Below are positions 11,093-22,878 of a DNA stretch of 53,479 bases, one piece after another; positions within the stretch are counted from its first letter, which is position 1, and each line of letters starts with the position of its first letter. The notes beneath the pieces were generated by a model. That model was not told the DNA's origin, did not search any database, and saw only the letters and a list, made by a program, of their open reading frames with translations. The position numbers and the translations under genes were made by a program. Source of the DNA: Nemertoderma westbladi. Lineage: Eukaryota; Xenacoelomorpha; Nemertodermatida; Nemertodermatidae. The stretch lies in contig JAUCBJ010006358.1 of the NCBI GenBank assembly GCA_032718475.1, positions 1 through 53,479 of the forward strand, given 5' to 3'.

Positions 11093-11782
11093 GAAACTAC
11101 CCAGTAATTTTACTTTAATTGTAACGGACGACCTCGTACACCGTAACAGTCAAGTTTTTTTAATAGTATGTCCATGACCTACTATAGATACGACCCGCCA
11201 AGCTGCTGCAAAGCCCCTAAATTTGGAGGGCCAGTTATTTCTCTTAGATAAAACCCCTGAAACAATAGGTCTAGCGCGTCGAAAGTACTTGTCCATAACT
11301 AAAATTATATTCTCTTTCAAATGAGACAAATAAAAAGTTAATAGCTCCAGTAGTTTACGAGATATGAGGAGTTCCTGGCACCCATACCATTTCGGAACCT
11401 TTCGGAATTGATAAAATTACACAAAATACATTACCCTTCAAAGACTTGGGTATAACCATGAAACCATACAATGATTTTTTGATTTGTTGAATTCATTATT
11501 AGTAATCGAAAGTAAGATTAGAAGCAAAATTTTCATTTTTTTATCAATATATACCAAAGGAGCACCAAAAGTGCAAGTAGCACTTTTTTCAAACGTGGTA
11601 AATTGGCCATACAGTTTGGCTACTGAGGTTTTAGAATGTGCTGATTTCATTGGGAAGGTTTATTCCTCTACATCAAACATATCAAAGAGTTGTGTAATAT
11701 AACAGCATAGGCATGTTGTTATATTATTTATTAGTCAGTTATTTGTGCCCCTGGAGCGCGAAAAAAACAAGTAGTGGAAATA
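11093..11782. other. Intervening DNA between BEL-A and BEL-C, no gene seen
   Basis: About 690 bp of AT-rich sequence. Short overlapping frames on both strands (11438-11702) show no recognisable domain. The last five bases, AAATA (11778-11782), are the left target-site duplication of BEL-C. Confidence 0.5.
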
Positions 11783-12440
11783 TGTAAGCGGATTCAATTC
11801 CCTTCATTCTCCACCCTAAAAATGGGACCAGTGGCATTTTACCAATATAGTTGGCGATACGAGATTACCACTAATAATCTCGCCTCATAACCAACTCGGG
11901 GGGGGGGGGGGGCAACACAGGCCCTAAAGCCATAGAGAGAGGTGAGAGGTCAAACCACCTCGGAGAGAGAACCCAGCTAGTTAAGGGTAGCAGCAGGGGG
12001 TAACACTTACAGGGAGTGCCAAAGTGACAATTAGTATATAAGCCAATAGCGGGCAGGGGAGCACGTGGGGAAAGATAGGAAAGCATCCATTGGGTAGCAA
12101 AAGGCCAAAGTAGAGTAGAGGTGAAACCAATATCTATGTGTATCAATCATAGAGTTATCCTGATTACTGGTTTACCGGTCAGTTCATTAATCACAGAGTT
12201 GCAGAACGGCAACAGTTTTAACCATCACTTTATACACTGCTGTTATAATTCTGTATTGCAATTCCTACCATTATTTGTTATACATTCTGTGCTATTATCA
12301 TTGGAACATTAACAACGAGAAACACAAACTCAGTTATTTTCCTGACGGCCTTCGGCCAAAGATACTAGTTCAGCAGCCCAGCAGCAAAGTGACGCGTATA
12401 ACCTAACCCGGTCGGGATCCTTGAACTCGATCCCGTCACA
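11783..12440 (+). repeat. BEL-C 5' LTR
   Basis: 658 bp, TG...CA ends, preceded by AAATA. It contains a G15 run at 11898-11912 and a short GACGGCCTTCGGCC hairpin near its 3' end. Differences from the 3' LTR include the G-run length and roughly 15 substitutions. No obvious tRNA-complementary TGG follows the LTR directly. Confidence 0.93.
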
Positions 12441-12525
12441 GTTAAAACTAACCGAGTCGAAACTAGCCAAGAAGTTAAAACTATCAAGCTTACAACTAAG
12501 ACTGTGACCGCAACACAACACTAAG

Positions 12526-15500
12526 ATGAGCAAACAGTTGCCCCGAGAACCGGAGGGAGAAAGAACGCCGCCACGGACCCCGGACGACACCAACCAAACG
12601 ATCTGAGAGGCTGCGACGAGACGGTACCGGCCAGCCACACCTGATTCGCCAACGAGGGACGATCCAAATGCCCAAGTGGAGGGCGGCCGACAACTACGAG
12701 GAGGGAAAGACAACGACGAGTCGACGCACGACGACGACGGCGGTCGAAGTACCGAAGTCGCCGGCCAGCCACAGGCCGAGGGCGACGGACGGCCTATCGG
12801 AATGGCGACGGTGGGGCGACTGGTACAATGCCGGATGAGGAGGGAAGGTAGAGTCAACGAGGAGGACGTCGGGACGAGTGATCGCCTACGACAGGTGTAC
12901 AACGCCATGAAGAAACTACTAAAAGAGGCTAAGGAGGGGAGAAAGGTAGACCAGCCCAAACTATACCAGAGGCTAGGTGAGTCGAATAAACATTTTCGTT
13001 ACTTAGTCCGTTTTGGACAGGGAGAACTGGCGAGTGAGAGAGCGAGGGGGGTCACCACAGAACTGTTTGAATTGTGGCGGTCCGAGGTAATGCAACCAGA
13101 TGTAGTGTACATAGGGCCTTACCTAGTGGATGCCAGGGGAATTAAGTTAGTGGGATGGGTGGACCCACACAATGGCGAATCCGAGATTAACCCCGAGGAT
13201 TCGGTGTCGTCGGTTAGTAAGAACCCCAGTAAACGGGGGAAAATTAGTAGGACAGAGAGGCGACGGGAGTCCGTCGCGACCGATAAGTCCGCTACATCCT
13301 CCGCGAAAGCAAGAAGGATGTTAGAGATAGATCTGGCGTGTCAACTAGACATTGTGGCGCTGGATCAAAAGGAACTGGAAAGGCAGTTAGATGAGGGAAC
13401 TGCGCTATTAGAGAGGGAGAGAGAATTAGCGAGAGAGTGTAAAGAGAGTGCCGAGAGGGAGGCGAGAAACTTTAGGGAGGGTGAGGCGAGGGAAACGAAC
13501 GAGCGCAAAGAGCGAGAGGCGAGAGAGGCAACGAGGATTGAGAGAGAAACGAACGAGCGCAAAGAGCGTGAGGCAAAGCGGGCGGAGAGGATTGCGAGAG
13601 AGGCAGAGTTAGCCGACCAAAGTATGAGGGAGGATAGGGAGAGAGAGAGGGCGGGCAGACGTATGCGGGATGATATGCATACCCGGCTGAGGGGGTTAAT
13701 GTAATAACAAGCGAAGCAAAAGCGCCGATTAGAACTGGCAAAAATGGGATTATCGGAGACTGAGGCTGGTTCGGGTAGTATTTACGAAGAACCAGAGGTA
13801 ATGGAAACCTTTGTTAATACCCCACTTACAGGTACCAAACGACAGACCCAGGACTGGTGTAATCGTACGGGCAGGGGGGGGGGGGTAATAATAATAATAT
13901 GTTAGAGAGAGTTAATATTAATAGTACCGTAATAGACAACCCTAATCAAACCTTTCTTGCAGGAAATAATGTTTTACCCGGTAACAATAACCTTAATTTA
14001 AATGTGCAAAATAACTAAATAATACAAATAATTCTGAGCAAAAGAATTTAAATAATTTGGGTAACATCAATACGTAAAACAACCCTGAAGAAATTAACCA
14101 AAATAATATCATTAGTAATAGTGTAACGAATCAGGGCGAAATTAATAATGGTGCAATTAATACAAACGTAGGGGGAACAGGTGGGCCGGCCAACGAGAGC
14201 GTGCAAGGCCACGCAGTTGCACAGGGGGAAGCGGGGGTGAGTCAACCCAACGAGAGCCTGCAAGTTAGGTGAACCGCGGCACCCGACGACAGAGATTAGT
14301 AGGGGGATTGCGAATATCCCCAGAACCGTCCAACCGGGCAGAGACAGAGACGTTGGTGCCGTGAGCGGGCAAGCGAGAAGACGTCGAGCTCAGTCGGAAG
14401 ACGGAAGAAGAACAGTGGAGTTTATCCGGGAGGTCGAAGCGAGATCTCACGAGGAGGAACACTGCACTGAAGCAAGACGAAGTCAAGAGAATCGAAGGAG
14501 CGTTGCTACGAGCAACCGGAGAGGAAGGACGGACAGTGAACCGTCGATAGTCGAGATGGAGTTAGAGAGCCGGTGGGGTCATACTCCGGGAGATTGCCGT
14601 CGCCCCGGAGAGACACAACCTGGTGAGATATACTACACACCGGGAGAAGGGTACAGGATGTACTGGTATGAGAATGAAGACAGAAGAGGGGATCGAAGAG
14701 AAACTTTCCGACGGAACGTAGCTGCTGATCGAGAATATGGTAGTCGCAGGGAGGACTTCTTGGAATATTCAAGAAGATTAAACTTCGGTCCGGAAGGACA
14801 CAGGCAGACTGCAGGACATACTGTAGGCCTTACTGCACATACTATAGGACATGCTGGGAGAGATAGTGTAGGCGATAGGGTAGCGTGGACAACAGGATTA
14901 GACCCGGAAATCGCGGCATACATACCGGTAGGTAGGCAAGAAGTGGATAGGCCTATACCGGTATCTGCACACCAGTATGACTATAACATGCAGGGATATA
15001 ATATATACCCAGGGGAGGGGGGAGCTATTGCCGATAGATGCATGGGCCCTAACATGATAACATCAACCCCAGTACCAAATATAACACCGGTGGGGGGGGG
15101 GGGGGGGGGGGCAGGGTGACATTCCCCCATTGCAATATCAGCAATACACTCAACCAAGAACAAAAACCCCAAACCCCTCAGACCCAAATAAGTCATGTGA
15201 CACGGAGATATGGAGGGGACCGTTACCCCCGATGATATATCCTAAACAAGGAAAGTGGACAGGCCCGATGGGCGAACCGTACCCAACAGCAGGGGAGTCT
15301 GCACCACAACCATCGGGCGCGCTAGAAGTACAAGCGATGGGAATGGCAACACTCATCGACGCGCTAGAGACCAGGATCGAGCCACCACCAGTGGAGCCAT
15401 TCAAATTCAATGGTAGTTAGCCGGAGGAATACCTGCAATTCCGGTGTATATACAGTAACGAAATATTAACGAAGAACTTGACGCAGGCGGAGTGCCTTAA

Positions 15501-17412
15501 ATACTTACAAGTTTACACAGGGGGGCCAGCATACGACATTGTTAGGCAGTACCAAGGTATCGAAGGGGGATTCACGACTGCATGGCGGGCCCTAGACAGG
15601 GAATTCGGGCATCCTGCAAAGATCATTCGACAAACCTTAAGGGGAATAACATCAGGCGGACTATAGGATAACCCTGTCAGCATCAAGACTTTCGCAAATA
15701 AAGTCAAAAAGGCGCTGATTGTGCTAAAGACCCTAGATGCACCTTACGAACTCAACGCATCAAATAACATCACTACAATAGAGCAGGCACAACCGATCTG
15801 GCTGAGGAACAAGTGGAGAAAGATCGCCTTCTCCACCCGGGAGAAGAAAGGTGCGGAGCCAGGGCTAGATGAGATGTCGAACTTCCTTAACTATGAGGCG
15901 GAGTTGATTACAGACCCAGTCTACAGCGACGATAGTTTGGGGAGGGTACTGAAAGCTGAATACAACAGGCCTAAACTCGAACATAATCCGGCAGATGCAT
16001 TCCCAAGTGTGAGACAGTCGCTACCGCATGCGGCCCCGCAGGGGACTTGTAGTCCACAAACAGCTGGGAGTAGAGCCACACCGTGGCAGGGGCAGAAGCA
16101 AAACAACAACACAAACAAATACAAACCCAGTACCCCCAGTAGGCCAAGTCCAAATAATAAAAACACTAAACCGCTAGGTATGAATATATGCGCGATACGC
16201 GAAGCGCTGTATAAAGAAGGCTACAATCCAAAATACAAATGCCAATTACACACAAACGCATTCCACTAGGCCATGAATTGCAGGCATTGGCAGGCGTTGC
16301 CTAAACAAGATCAGGTCGCTTACGTGGATATAAATGGACTATGTCGTTGATGCGTGGTAGAAGGACACAGATTCAGAGAGTGTAGAGAAACACCGATAGT
16401 ATACGACGAGACTGATGAGACTGGAGGCCAAACTATGGCTATAAGCACGACGGGAGCAAGGAGGAAGAGGACAGTACTACTGGGGGTAGTACCAGTGAGA
16501 AAAACAGGAGAGGATGGGCTATCGGTCACAACATTAATGTTGGTCGATAGTGGAGCAGCATTCACATTAATGGAGAGTTGGGTGGCCGAAAGGATAGGGT
16601 TATGAACGAGGCCTAGCAAGATGGCGGTAACCACTATCTCCAATAAGGACTAGGTCATGAGAATGAGCATGGGGCGTTGCGAGATATCAGCGATAACACC
16701 AAGGTGCGGCTATGGGGCTACCATCGAACCCATCCAAATAATGGAATCGATTAATATTAACGCCAGGCGACCCACGAAGATCAAGGTCGAGCAATACCGG
16801 TACCTGGATGACATTGATTTTTCCATACCAGAACTGGACGTCCCGAAAGTATCTCTCATAGTCGGCATGGACTGCCCAACAGCCCACGAGAGACTACAGA
16901 CCATTTTCTGCGATGACAGGGAGCGAGACCCAATGGCCATTCTCACGCTATTTGGATGGACGCTCACTGGCCCAATTAAGACGAGGACACCATTTGGTGT
17001 GTCCGGGACATCAGGGTGCGTGCTGTCTGGTATTGTTGAGGACATAGGGAAGAAACCAGAGATGGGCGATGGGGAGGTCCCATGTGAGAAGCGGCCCGGG
17101 GAAGGATACCAGGAGTCGGGGATGGGTATGGATCTGGAACCACGCATAGTGGAGCATGGTGAAAGGATAGAGGATAGTTCCAGAGAAATACCACCGATAG
17201 ATGAGTTAGGAGGGGAAGCAACAGCAAGAGAGTGGGCGGAGGAGAATGGGTTCAATGCAGAGGACCTAGAGGCGATGGGATGGAACAAGGATATTCCTGG
17301 TGAGTATCGTTATGAGGATGGGGTAGAGTGGACGGCGAGATGTCCGGAGGGGTGTCCGGGAGGAGACGCCGGTCCGGTTGAGAGGCATACCGAAAAGGGG
17401 GAGGTCAAATAA
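12526..17412 (+). pseudogene. BEL-C gag-protease region, broken by stops and frame changes
   Basis: A likely start ATG at 12526 opens MSKQLPREPEGE. A Glu/Arg-rich coiled coil with repeated ERETNERKERE-type sequence lies at 13360-13660. An Asn-rich linker (13890-14160) and an Arg-rich segment (14300-15090) follow. The Gag core then resumes from 15115, with a CCHC-like knuckle near 16339-16380 and protease LVDSGAAFTL at 16540-16569. LFGWTLTGP (about 16948-16974) is typical of the BEL protease C-terminus. Breaks: TGA 12604; TAATAA 13702; a frame change at the G12 run (13874-13885); further changes in the Asn-rich linker; another at the G20 run (15092-15111); then TAG 15418, TAG 15664, TAG 16267, TGA 16348, TGA 16603 and TAG 16651. 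It ends at TAA 17410. The frame stops before any RT. Homopolymer length errors in the assembly could explain the G-run frame changes. Confidence 0.75.
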
Positions 17413-18422
17413 GAAGACAGGGTGGAATGGGATAGGTTTTTTATTCTCCATTCTGCTTTACCTATTCTCTCGATTTCTTTTCATTCTACCGCCAGGTGAC
17501 GACAAGATGAAGGGTGGCATTTTGCTGCCAGGGGACCATGAGGAAGTCAAGAAGGCAACTGAAAGACCCGATTTTAGGGTGGAGGAGAAGGGAAGATCAA
17601 TTCCGAGAGAGTTTGAATTGACAAGGAGAATGGGGCGAAGGATAAGAGGACCTACAGGGGGGCAGTGGGAGAGTGCCTGTTGTAAGAATCGCCCTTAAAG
17701 TTTAGTCGTCCAATATATTGGACTGAGGGGGGTGGGAATGAGGGCTCCCACATATAAAAACAAAAAAATAAACAAGCAAAATAATAAAATAATTAGTAAT
17801 AGTAGTAGTAGGTAGTACATAGTACTAAGTAAGGTACATAGCGAGTACCATAGAACCTGTGGGCACTGAGGGCGCCATGTAGTGAGCGGAATTAAAGGGT
17901 ATGTAGGCATGCCATAGTAGTAGGGTACATAGTACCGTAGAAGTTGTGGGCACTGAGGGCGCCACGTAGTGAGTGAAAGTAAAGGGTACATAGTACCATA
18001 GAAGTTGTGGGCACTGAGGGCGCCACGTAAGAAAGTAAAGGGTATGTATGTATACCATAGAAGTAGTAGTAGGGTACATAGTACCGTAGAAGTTGTGGGC
18101 ACTGAGGGCGCCACGTAAGAAAGTAAAGGGTATGCATGTATACCATAGAAGTAGTAGTAGGGTACATAGTACCGTAGAAGTTGTGGGCACTGAGGGCGCC
18201 ACGTAAGGAAGTGAAGGGTATGTACACATACCATAGTAGTAGTAGTAGTACACAGTACCGTAGAACCTGTGGGCACTGAGGACGCCACGTGAGGAACTAG
18301 GAAGGTAGATAGGAAAATAGCACAGGCAGGGGGGAACATAGATAAAATAAAATAAAACTAAGGAAAATTGGCACTTTGGGGGTGGTAGAGAACAGAACAC
18401 AGGACATTGTGGAGCAGTGGCG
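17413..18422 (+). other. BEL-C spacer between gag-protease and the 3' frame
   Basis: About 1 kb with no convincing coding frame. It is occupied mainly by the minisatellite at 17824-18290. The Pro/Thr-rich minus-strand frames across it are by-products of that repeat. Confidence 0.5.
17824..18290. repeat. 86-88-bp minisatellite inside BEL-C
   Basis: The block GTGGGCACTGAGG(G/A)CGCCA occurs at 17859, 17946, 18007, 18095, 18183 and 18269. Spacings are 87, 61, 88, 88 and 86 bp, so one unit is shortened. Units also carry GGTACATAGTACCGTAGAAG, which includes a near-palindrome, and a run of AGT triplets. Confidence 0.85.
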
Positions 18423-20000
18423 ATGGGCCAGCTCATGGGGCTCGTCTGCCACAAGCCGATGGACTGGGGCAAGCTCCAAGAGGAGTACGGAGCGGAACTG
18501 GCGAACTCGCTGAAATGGGGAGCAAGGCCAGGGAAGCAAGAGGTATACATATCAGTTTCGAAAGGGAGCGATTAAGATATATCAGAAGAGATATATCTGG
18601 TGTATATCTGGCCGTGGTTATCGGAAGAGAGCCAACGGCGTTTCTGCTATCAAGGATATAAGGGGAGAGGAATACGAGTTCGAAGCCCAGAACCCGGACA
18701 AGCTGAGGTAGGGATCAGAGACCTCAGGAGAGTTTCTGGAAGACGAACTGGGATGGGTGGAAGGATCACCGAAACAGTCGACATTGGGATTACAAGTAAT
18801 GCCCATACCAGGGGGCTCCGAATGCGATTTTGCAAGGAAGAGACCGAGGGAGCAGGAAGGGTGGAAGGTCACTGGTGGAAACCAAGGCAGAAAGGGACAT
18901 AGTGGATCTACCGGGTTACCGGGTTCGGATCCACTCCCAGCGAGTTCGGGGAGATGCCGCCCATTGAGAGAATCGGCCACTCAGACACAGACTGGGTGGG
19001 CGGGAGAGTGGTGATGGCCAGCGGGGCGAGAGCCTTCTGGGACAAACCCAGCAAGCGGGCCTGGGAGCACGAGAAGCCGACGATGGATTTCGTGGCAAGT
19101 ACGATCAGGTTGGGCGAGCATCCAGGAATGGCACCACGGGTAGTGTTCGGGGAGACGATGCCGAGGGTGGAGGAAGACGTCGATATGGGTAGGGACCACA
19201 GCGTCCAGATGTTTGCCTATCAGCGGCTCCATAGACCCAGGAGACCGCATGGGGCAAAGGACGACTTGGTTCGGGACGCGTTGATACACGGCTGTGACTA
19301 CTGTGGGAGACTAACCCACCAGGAAAAGAGCTGTTTGTATCGATTTCAGAAGGGGACGACCTGTCTCTACTGCCGCGAGTCGACCCATAGGATGGGTGCA
19401 TGTCCGAGGCTGCACAACCGATGCTCAAAGTGCAACTTTCGAGGGCACTATGGGCGCCAGTGCGACTGGATGGATGACGAAGAGAAGTTCAAGATCTTCG
19501 AGGAGTGGGCCGACGTCAGTGTCATGACACGGCAGAGGATGAAGGCCCAGGAGTTCTGGTGGGGCTTCTTTAATATCAATCCGGGAGCCCACCAGGAGAT
19601 TATCAAGAGGAGACTGCCATTCACATATCAGGAGGTAGCGACAGCGGCATCATATGGAGGAGTCATCAACACTCAGAGATACTTGGATAGACGGTCGCCA
19701 GAAAATAGGGTCGAGTTCAGGGACTTTCTGGCGGAGCACTTGCCGCGGGCAATGAAAATGATCCTGTGGGACGCTACCAGGGGGATGCAGGAGGGACACT
19801 CGGAGGGACCACCTGCAAAGCGTTACCGGGAGTTGATAACACCAGCGCCCAAGGAACCAATGATGGGGCTTAGCAAGACGGTAATGACAAGAATGAGAAG
19901 TCTCAGGGAGGACAAGCCGGAGAGAAGGAAGCGGCCCAGACAAGACGATGACAGGGGCAAAGAACTTAGATGGTTCCCGAAGACGGGAAGAGCGAACTAG
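18423..20000 (+). pseudogene. BEL-C 3' frame: MGQ-start protein with three CCHC zinc knuckles, two in-frame stops
   Basis: An ATG at 18423 opens MGQLMGLVCHKPMDWG. The same frame continues to TAG 19998-20000 but is interrupted by TAA 18573 and TAG 18900. The part after 18903 is open for over 360 codons. Three knuckles of exact CX2CX4HX4C spacing are visible: CDYCGRLTHQEKSC (19293-19334), CLYCRESTHRMGAC (19362-19403) and CSKCNFRGHYGRQC (19422-19463). An aromatic-rich segment (EFWWGFF) and a basic, nuclear-signal-like tail (ERRKRPRQDD) follow. I do not recognise the family. The MGQ start resembles an N-myristoylation signal and the knuckles suggest nucleic-acid binding, so a second Gag-like or nucleocapsid-like protein is a reasonable inference, not a demonstration. 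An ATG at 18954 would give an intact 348-residue knuckle protein. Confidence 0.6.
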
Positions 20001-20723
20001 AACTCAGGGACAGAGATATGGGTGTCCCTGGAAGGGACCACATGTAGGGTAAATACGAACTCCTAAGTGCAAATAATCAAGTGCAATTAGTATGTACGTA
20101 TGTAGATAATCAATTAATAACTATAAATATATAATCAATGTAAGTACTATAGTCATATATACAACCTTTTTCCAATTAGCTACTGGGACTGGGGACCAAT
20201 TGACTATGACAGGAGGACGAGACACTAGACGGATAACACTTCTTAAGTGCGATGGCATAAAGGGGAGGGTGAGGCTCGTCAGGGGTGAGTGGAGGAGAAT
20301 ATCGGTTGAGTACAATGAAAATGGGGGAAGTATGCGAAGGAGGTGTTGACATGTGAGGAAGTGAAAGGAGTGCAATTCAAGTGTGGGGAGCGAGCAGTGA
20401 GAGAGGAAGACTCCCAAGGGACCGGAGAGAGAGTAAGGGACAGTAAGGTCCGTGAGAAAGATTTGAGTAAGGTTAAAGAAAATTGTTTTGAGAGTGAGCA
20501 CAATAGTCTCAAACAGAGACACCAGATACCTTGGTGCAACATAGCTCGCGATTGCACCAAGGATGGGTAGTGATAACACACCCAGGGGGGGGGGGGCGGT
20601 CTGGAAAGCCGACCCCGAGAAAAGAATTCCACCCCACACCCAATATTAGATTGGGTTCCAGCGGAATTGAAGCGCACTTAAGGTTGATGCTATCTTCTCA
20701 CCGGGAAGATAGCATGGGGGGAG
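20001..20723 (+). other. BEL-C 3' untranslated region with terminal hairpin and polypurine tract
   Basis: There is no supported gene. A perfect 11-bp stem (20687-20697 with 20705-20715, ATGCTATCTTC) with a 7-nt loop sits directly before the purine tract GGGGGGAG (20716-20723), which abuts the 3' LTR. The tract is in the expected position for plus-strand priming. A G12 run is at 20585-20596. Confidence 0.75.
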
Positions 20724-21377
20724 TGTAAGCGGATTCAATTCCCTTCATTCTCCACCCTGAAAATGGGACCAGTGGCATTTTACCAATATAGTTGGCGATA
20801 CGAGATTACCAATAATAATCTTGCCTCATAACCAACTCGGGGGGGGGGGGGGCACAGGCCCTAAAGCCACAGAGAGAGGTGAGAGGTCAAACCACCTTGG
20901 AGGGAGAACCCAGCTAGTTAAGGCTAGCAGCAGGGGGTAACACTTACAGGGAGTGCCGAAGTGACAATTAGTATATAAGCCAATAGCGGGCAGGGGAGCC
21001 CGTGGGGAAAGATAGGAAAGCATCCATTGGGTAGCAAAAGGCCAAAGTAGAGTAGAGGTGAAACCAATATCTATGTGTATCAATCATATAGTTATCCTGA
21101 TTACTGGTTTACCGGTCAGTTCATTAATCACAGAGTTGCAGACCGGCAATAGTTTTAACCATCACTTTATACACTGCTGTTATAATTCTGTATTGCAATT
21201 CCTACCATTATTTGTTATACATTATGTGCTATTATCATTGGAACATTAACAACGAGAAACACAAACTCAGTTATTTTCCCGACGGCCTTCGGCCAAAGAT
21301 ACTAGTTCAGCAGCCCAGCAGCAAAGTGACGCGTATAACCTAACCCGGTCGGGATCCTTGAACTCGATCCCGTCACA
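20724..21377 (+). repeat. BEL-C 3' LTR
   Basis: 654 bp, TG...CA ends, followed by AAATA at 21378-21382. It aligns end to end with 11783-12440; the G run is 14 instead of 15 and there are scattered substitutions. Confidence 0.93.
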
Positions 21378-21576
21378 AAATATGATAACGAAAAATCACC
21401 ACGAAAATAAATTGCTTTTATGACCATGTTGTTTTTTTGGGATGCTGATCACGAATATGACATTTGAAAATATCGCACCTTGTTGAATACGGCTTTTTTG
21501 GATACGTGCCAAAGTCCTGATTTTATAACATTTGGGTTTTTTGGGATGCTGATCACGAATATGACACTCATAAAAA

Positions 21577-22096
21577 TAAAATATCGAGAGCAAAAATATC
21601 GAGTGTTGAAAAATATCGAGAGTAAAATCATCGAGGGTTGAAAAATATCGAGTGTTGAAAAATATCGAGTGTTGAAAAATATCGAGAGTAAAAATATCGA
21701 GTGTTGAAAAATATAGAGTGTTGAAAAATATCGAGAGTAAAAATATCGAGTGTTGAAAAATATAGTGTTGAAAAATATCGAGAGTAAAAATATCGATAGT
21801 AAAATCATCGAGGGTTGAAAAATATCGAGTGTTGAAAAATATCGAGTGTTGAAAAATATCGAGAGTAAAAAAATCGAGTGTTGAAAAATATCGAGTGTTG
21901 AAAAATATCGAGAGTAAAAATATCGAGTGTTGAAAAATATCGAGTGTTGAAAAATATCGAGTGTTGAAAAATATCGAGAGTAAAAATATCGAGTGTTGAA
22001 AAATATAGAGTGTTGAAAAATATCGAGAGTAAAAATATCGAGTGTTGAAAAATATAGTGTTGAAAAATATCGAGAGTAAAAATATCGATAGTAACA
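21577..22096. repeat. AT-rich minisatellite, left arm (AAAAATATCGAG-type)
   Basis: Tandem short units alternate GTTGAAAAATATCGAGTG and AGAGTAAAAATATCGAG types. Just upstream, a GGGATGCTGATCACGAATAT block is repeated 104 bp apart (21439 and 21543). Minus-strand frames of 119-233 residues (Phe/Ile/Leu-rich) come from the repeat and are not genes. Confidence 0.9.
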
Positions 22097-22463
22097 ATTT
22101 TTTTAAATAAGGGTTGTATGATAATTTTTTTTACTAAAAATGTTCTAGAACAACAATATTTATCAACATTTGGTAGCTTATAAGGTACGTGTTCTAATAT
22201 AATATTTAACAATATTTATAATATTTATCAAAATTTATAGCTAGCACTTCTTTTATAATATTTATTAAAAAAATAGCAAAAACTAGCTAGTATAATAAAT
22301 CTGGTAAATGGTGTACACCCAAGGTGTATTACATAATGCAATTCATTCACTTGCACTTGCACTGTTGTAACCCATGCACTGCAATATTGTTCCATAATTC
22401 TAAATAAAATGCTCAAGCAAAATGCAATATTTTTATTATCTTATTTTTATCATCTTATTTTTA
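22097..22463. other. Spacer between the inverted AT-rich minisatellites
   Basis: About 370 bp of AT-rich unique sequence, with no gene or RNA recognised. It would form the loop if the two flanking minisatellites paired. Confidence 0.5.
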
Positions 22464-22868
22464 TTATTTGATATTTTTCAACACTCGATATTTTTCAACA
22501 CTCGATATTTTTACTCTCGATATTTTTACTATCGATATTTTTAAACTCAATATTTTTACTCTCGATATTTTTACTCTCGATATTTTTACTCTCGATATTT
22601 TTACTCTCGATATTTTTCCTCTCGATATTTTTCAACACTCGATATTTTTACTCTCGATATTTTTACTCTCGATATTTTTCAACACTCGATATTTTTCAAC
22701 ACTCGATATTTTTACTCTCGATATTTTTCAACACTCAATATTTTTACTCTCGATATTTTTCAACACTCGATATTTTTCAACACTCGTTATTTTTGATATT
22801 TTTCATCTCGCGTTATTTTCAACACTCGTTATTTTTACTCTCGATATTTTTACTCTCGTTATTTTTCA
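22464..22868. repeat. AT-rich minisatellite, right arm, inverted relative to 21577-22096
   Basis: Units read GATATTTTTCAACACTC and GATATTTTTACTCTC, the reverse complements of the left-arm units. The array ends at CACCATTACC, immediately before the first 64-bp satellite unit. Confidence 0.9.
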
Positions 22869-22878
22869 CCATTACCGG

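Larger units (their letters stand above)
11783..21377 (+). mobile_element. BEL-C: complete LTR retrotransposon lacking RT and integrase
   Basis: Direct terminal repeats at 11783-12440 and 20724-21377 both begin TGTAAGCGG and end CCCGTCACA. They are flanked by a perfect 5-bp target duplication AAATA (11778-11782 and 21378-21382). A purine tract, GGGGGGAG, abuts the 3' LTR. The interior carries a BEL-like gag-protease region (12526-17412), a minisatellite (17824-18290) and a separate zinc-knuckle frame (18423-20000). No YMDD, RNase H or integrase motif was found in the 9.6 kb, so it must depend on enzymes supplied elsewhere. About 15 base differences between the LTRs, plus small indels, indicate an older insertion than BEL-B. 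Confidence 0.9.

Noticed and set aside
12330-12959. 209-residue minus-strand frame
   Set aside because: It lies opposite the BEL-C gag start and has no recognisable domain; antisense shadow.
17695-18550. Pro/Thr/Tyr-rich minus-strand frames inside BEL-C
   Set aside because: They arise from the 86-88-bp minisatellite and run against the element's coding direction.
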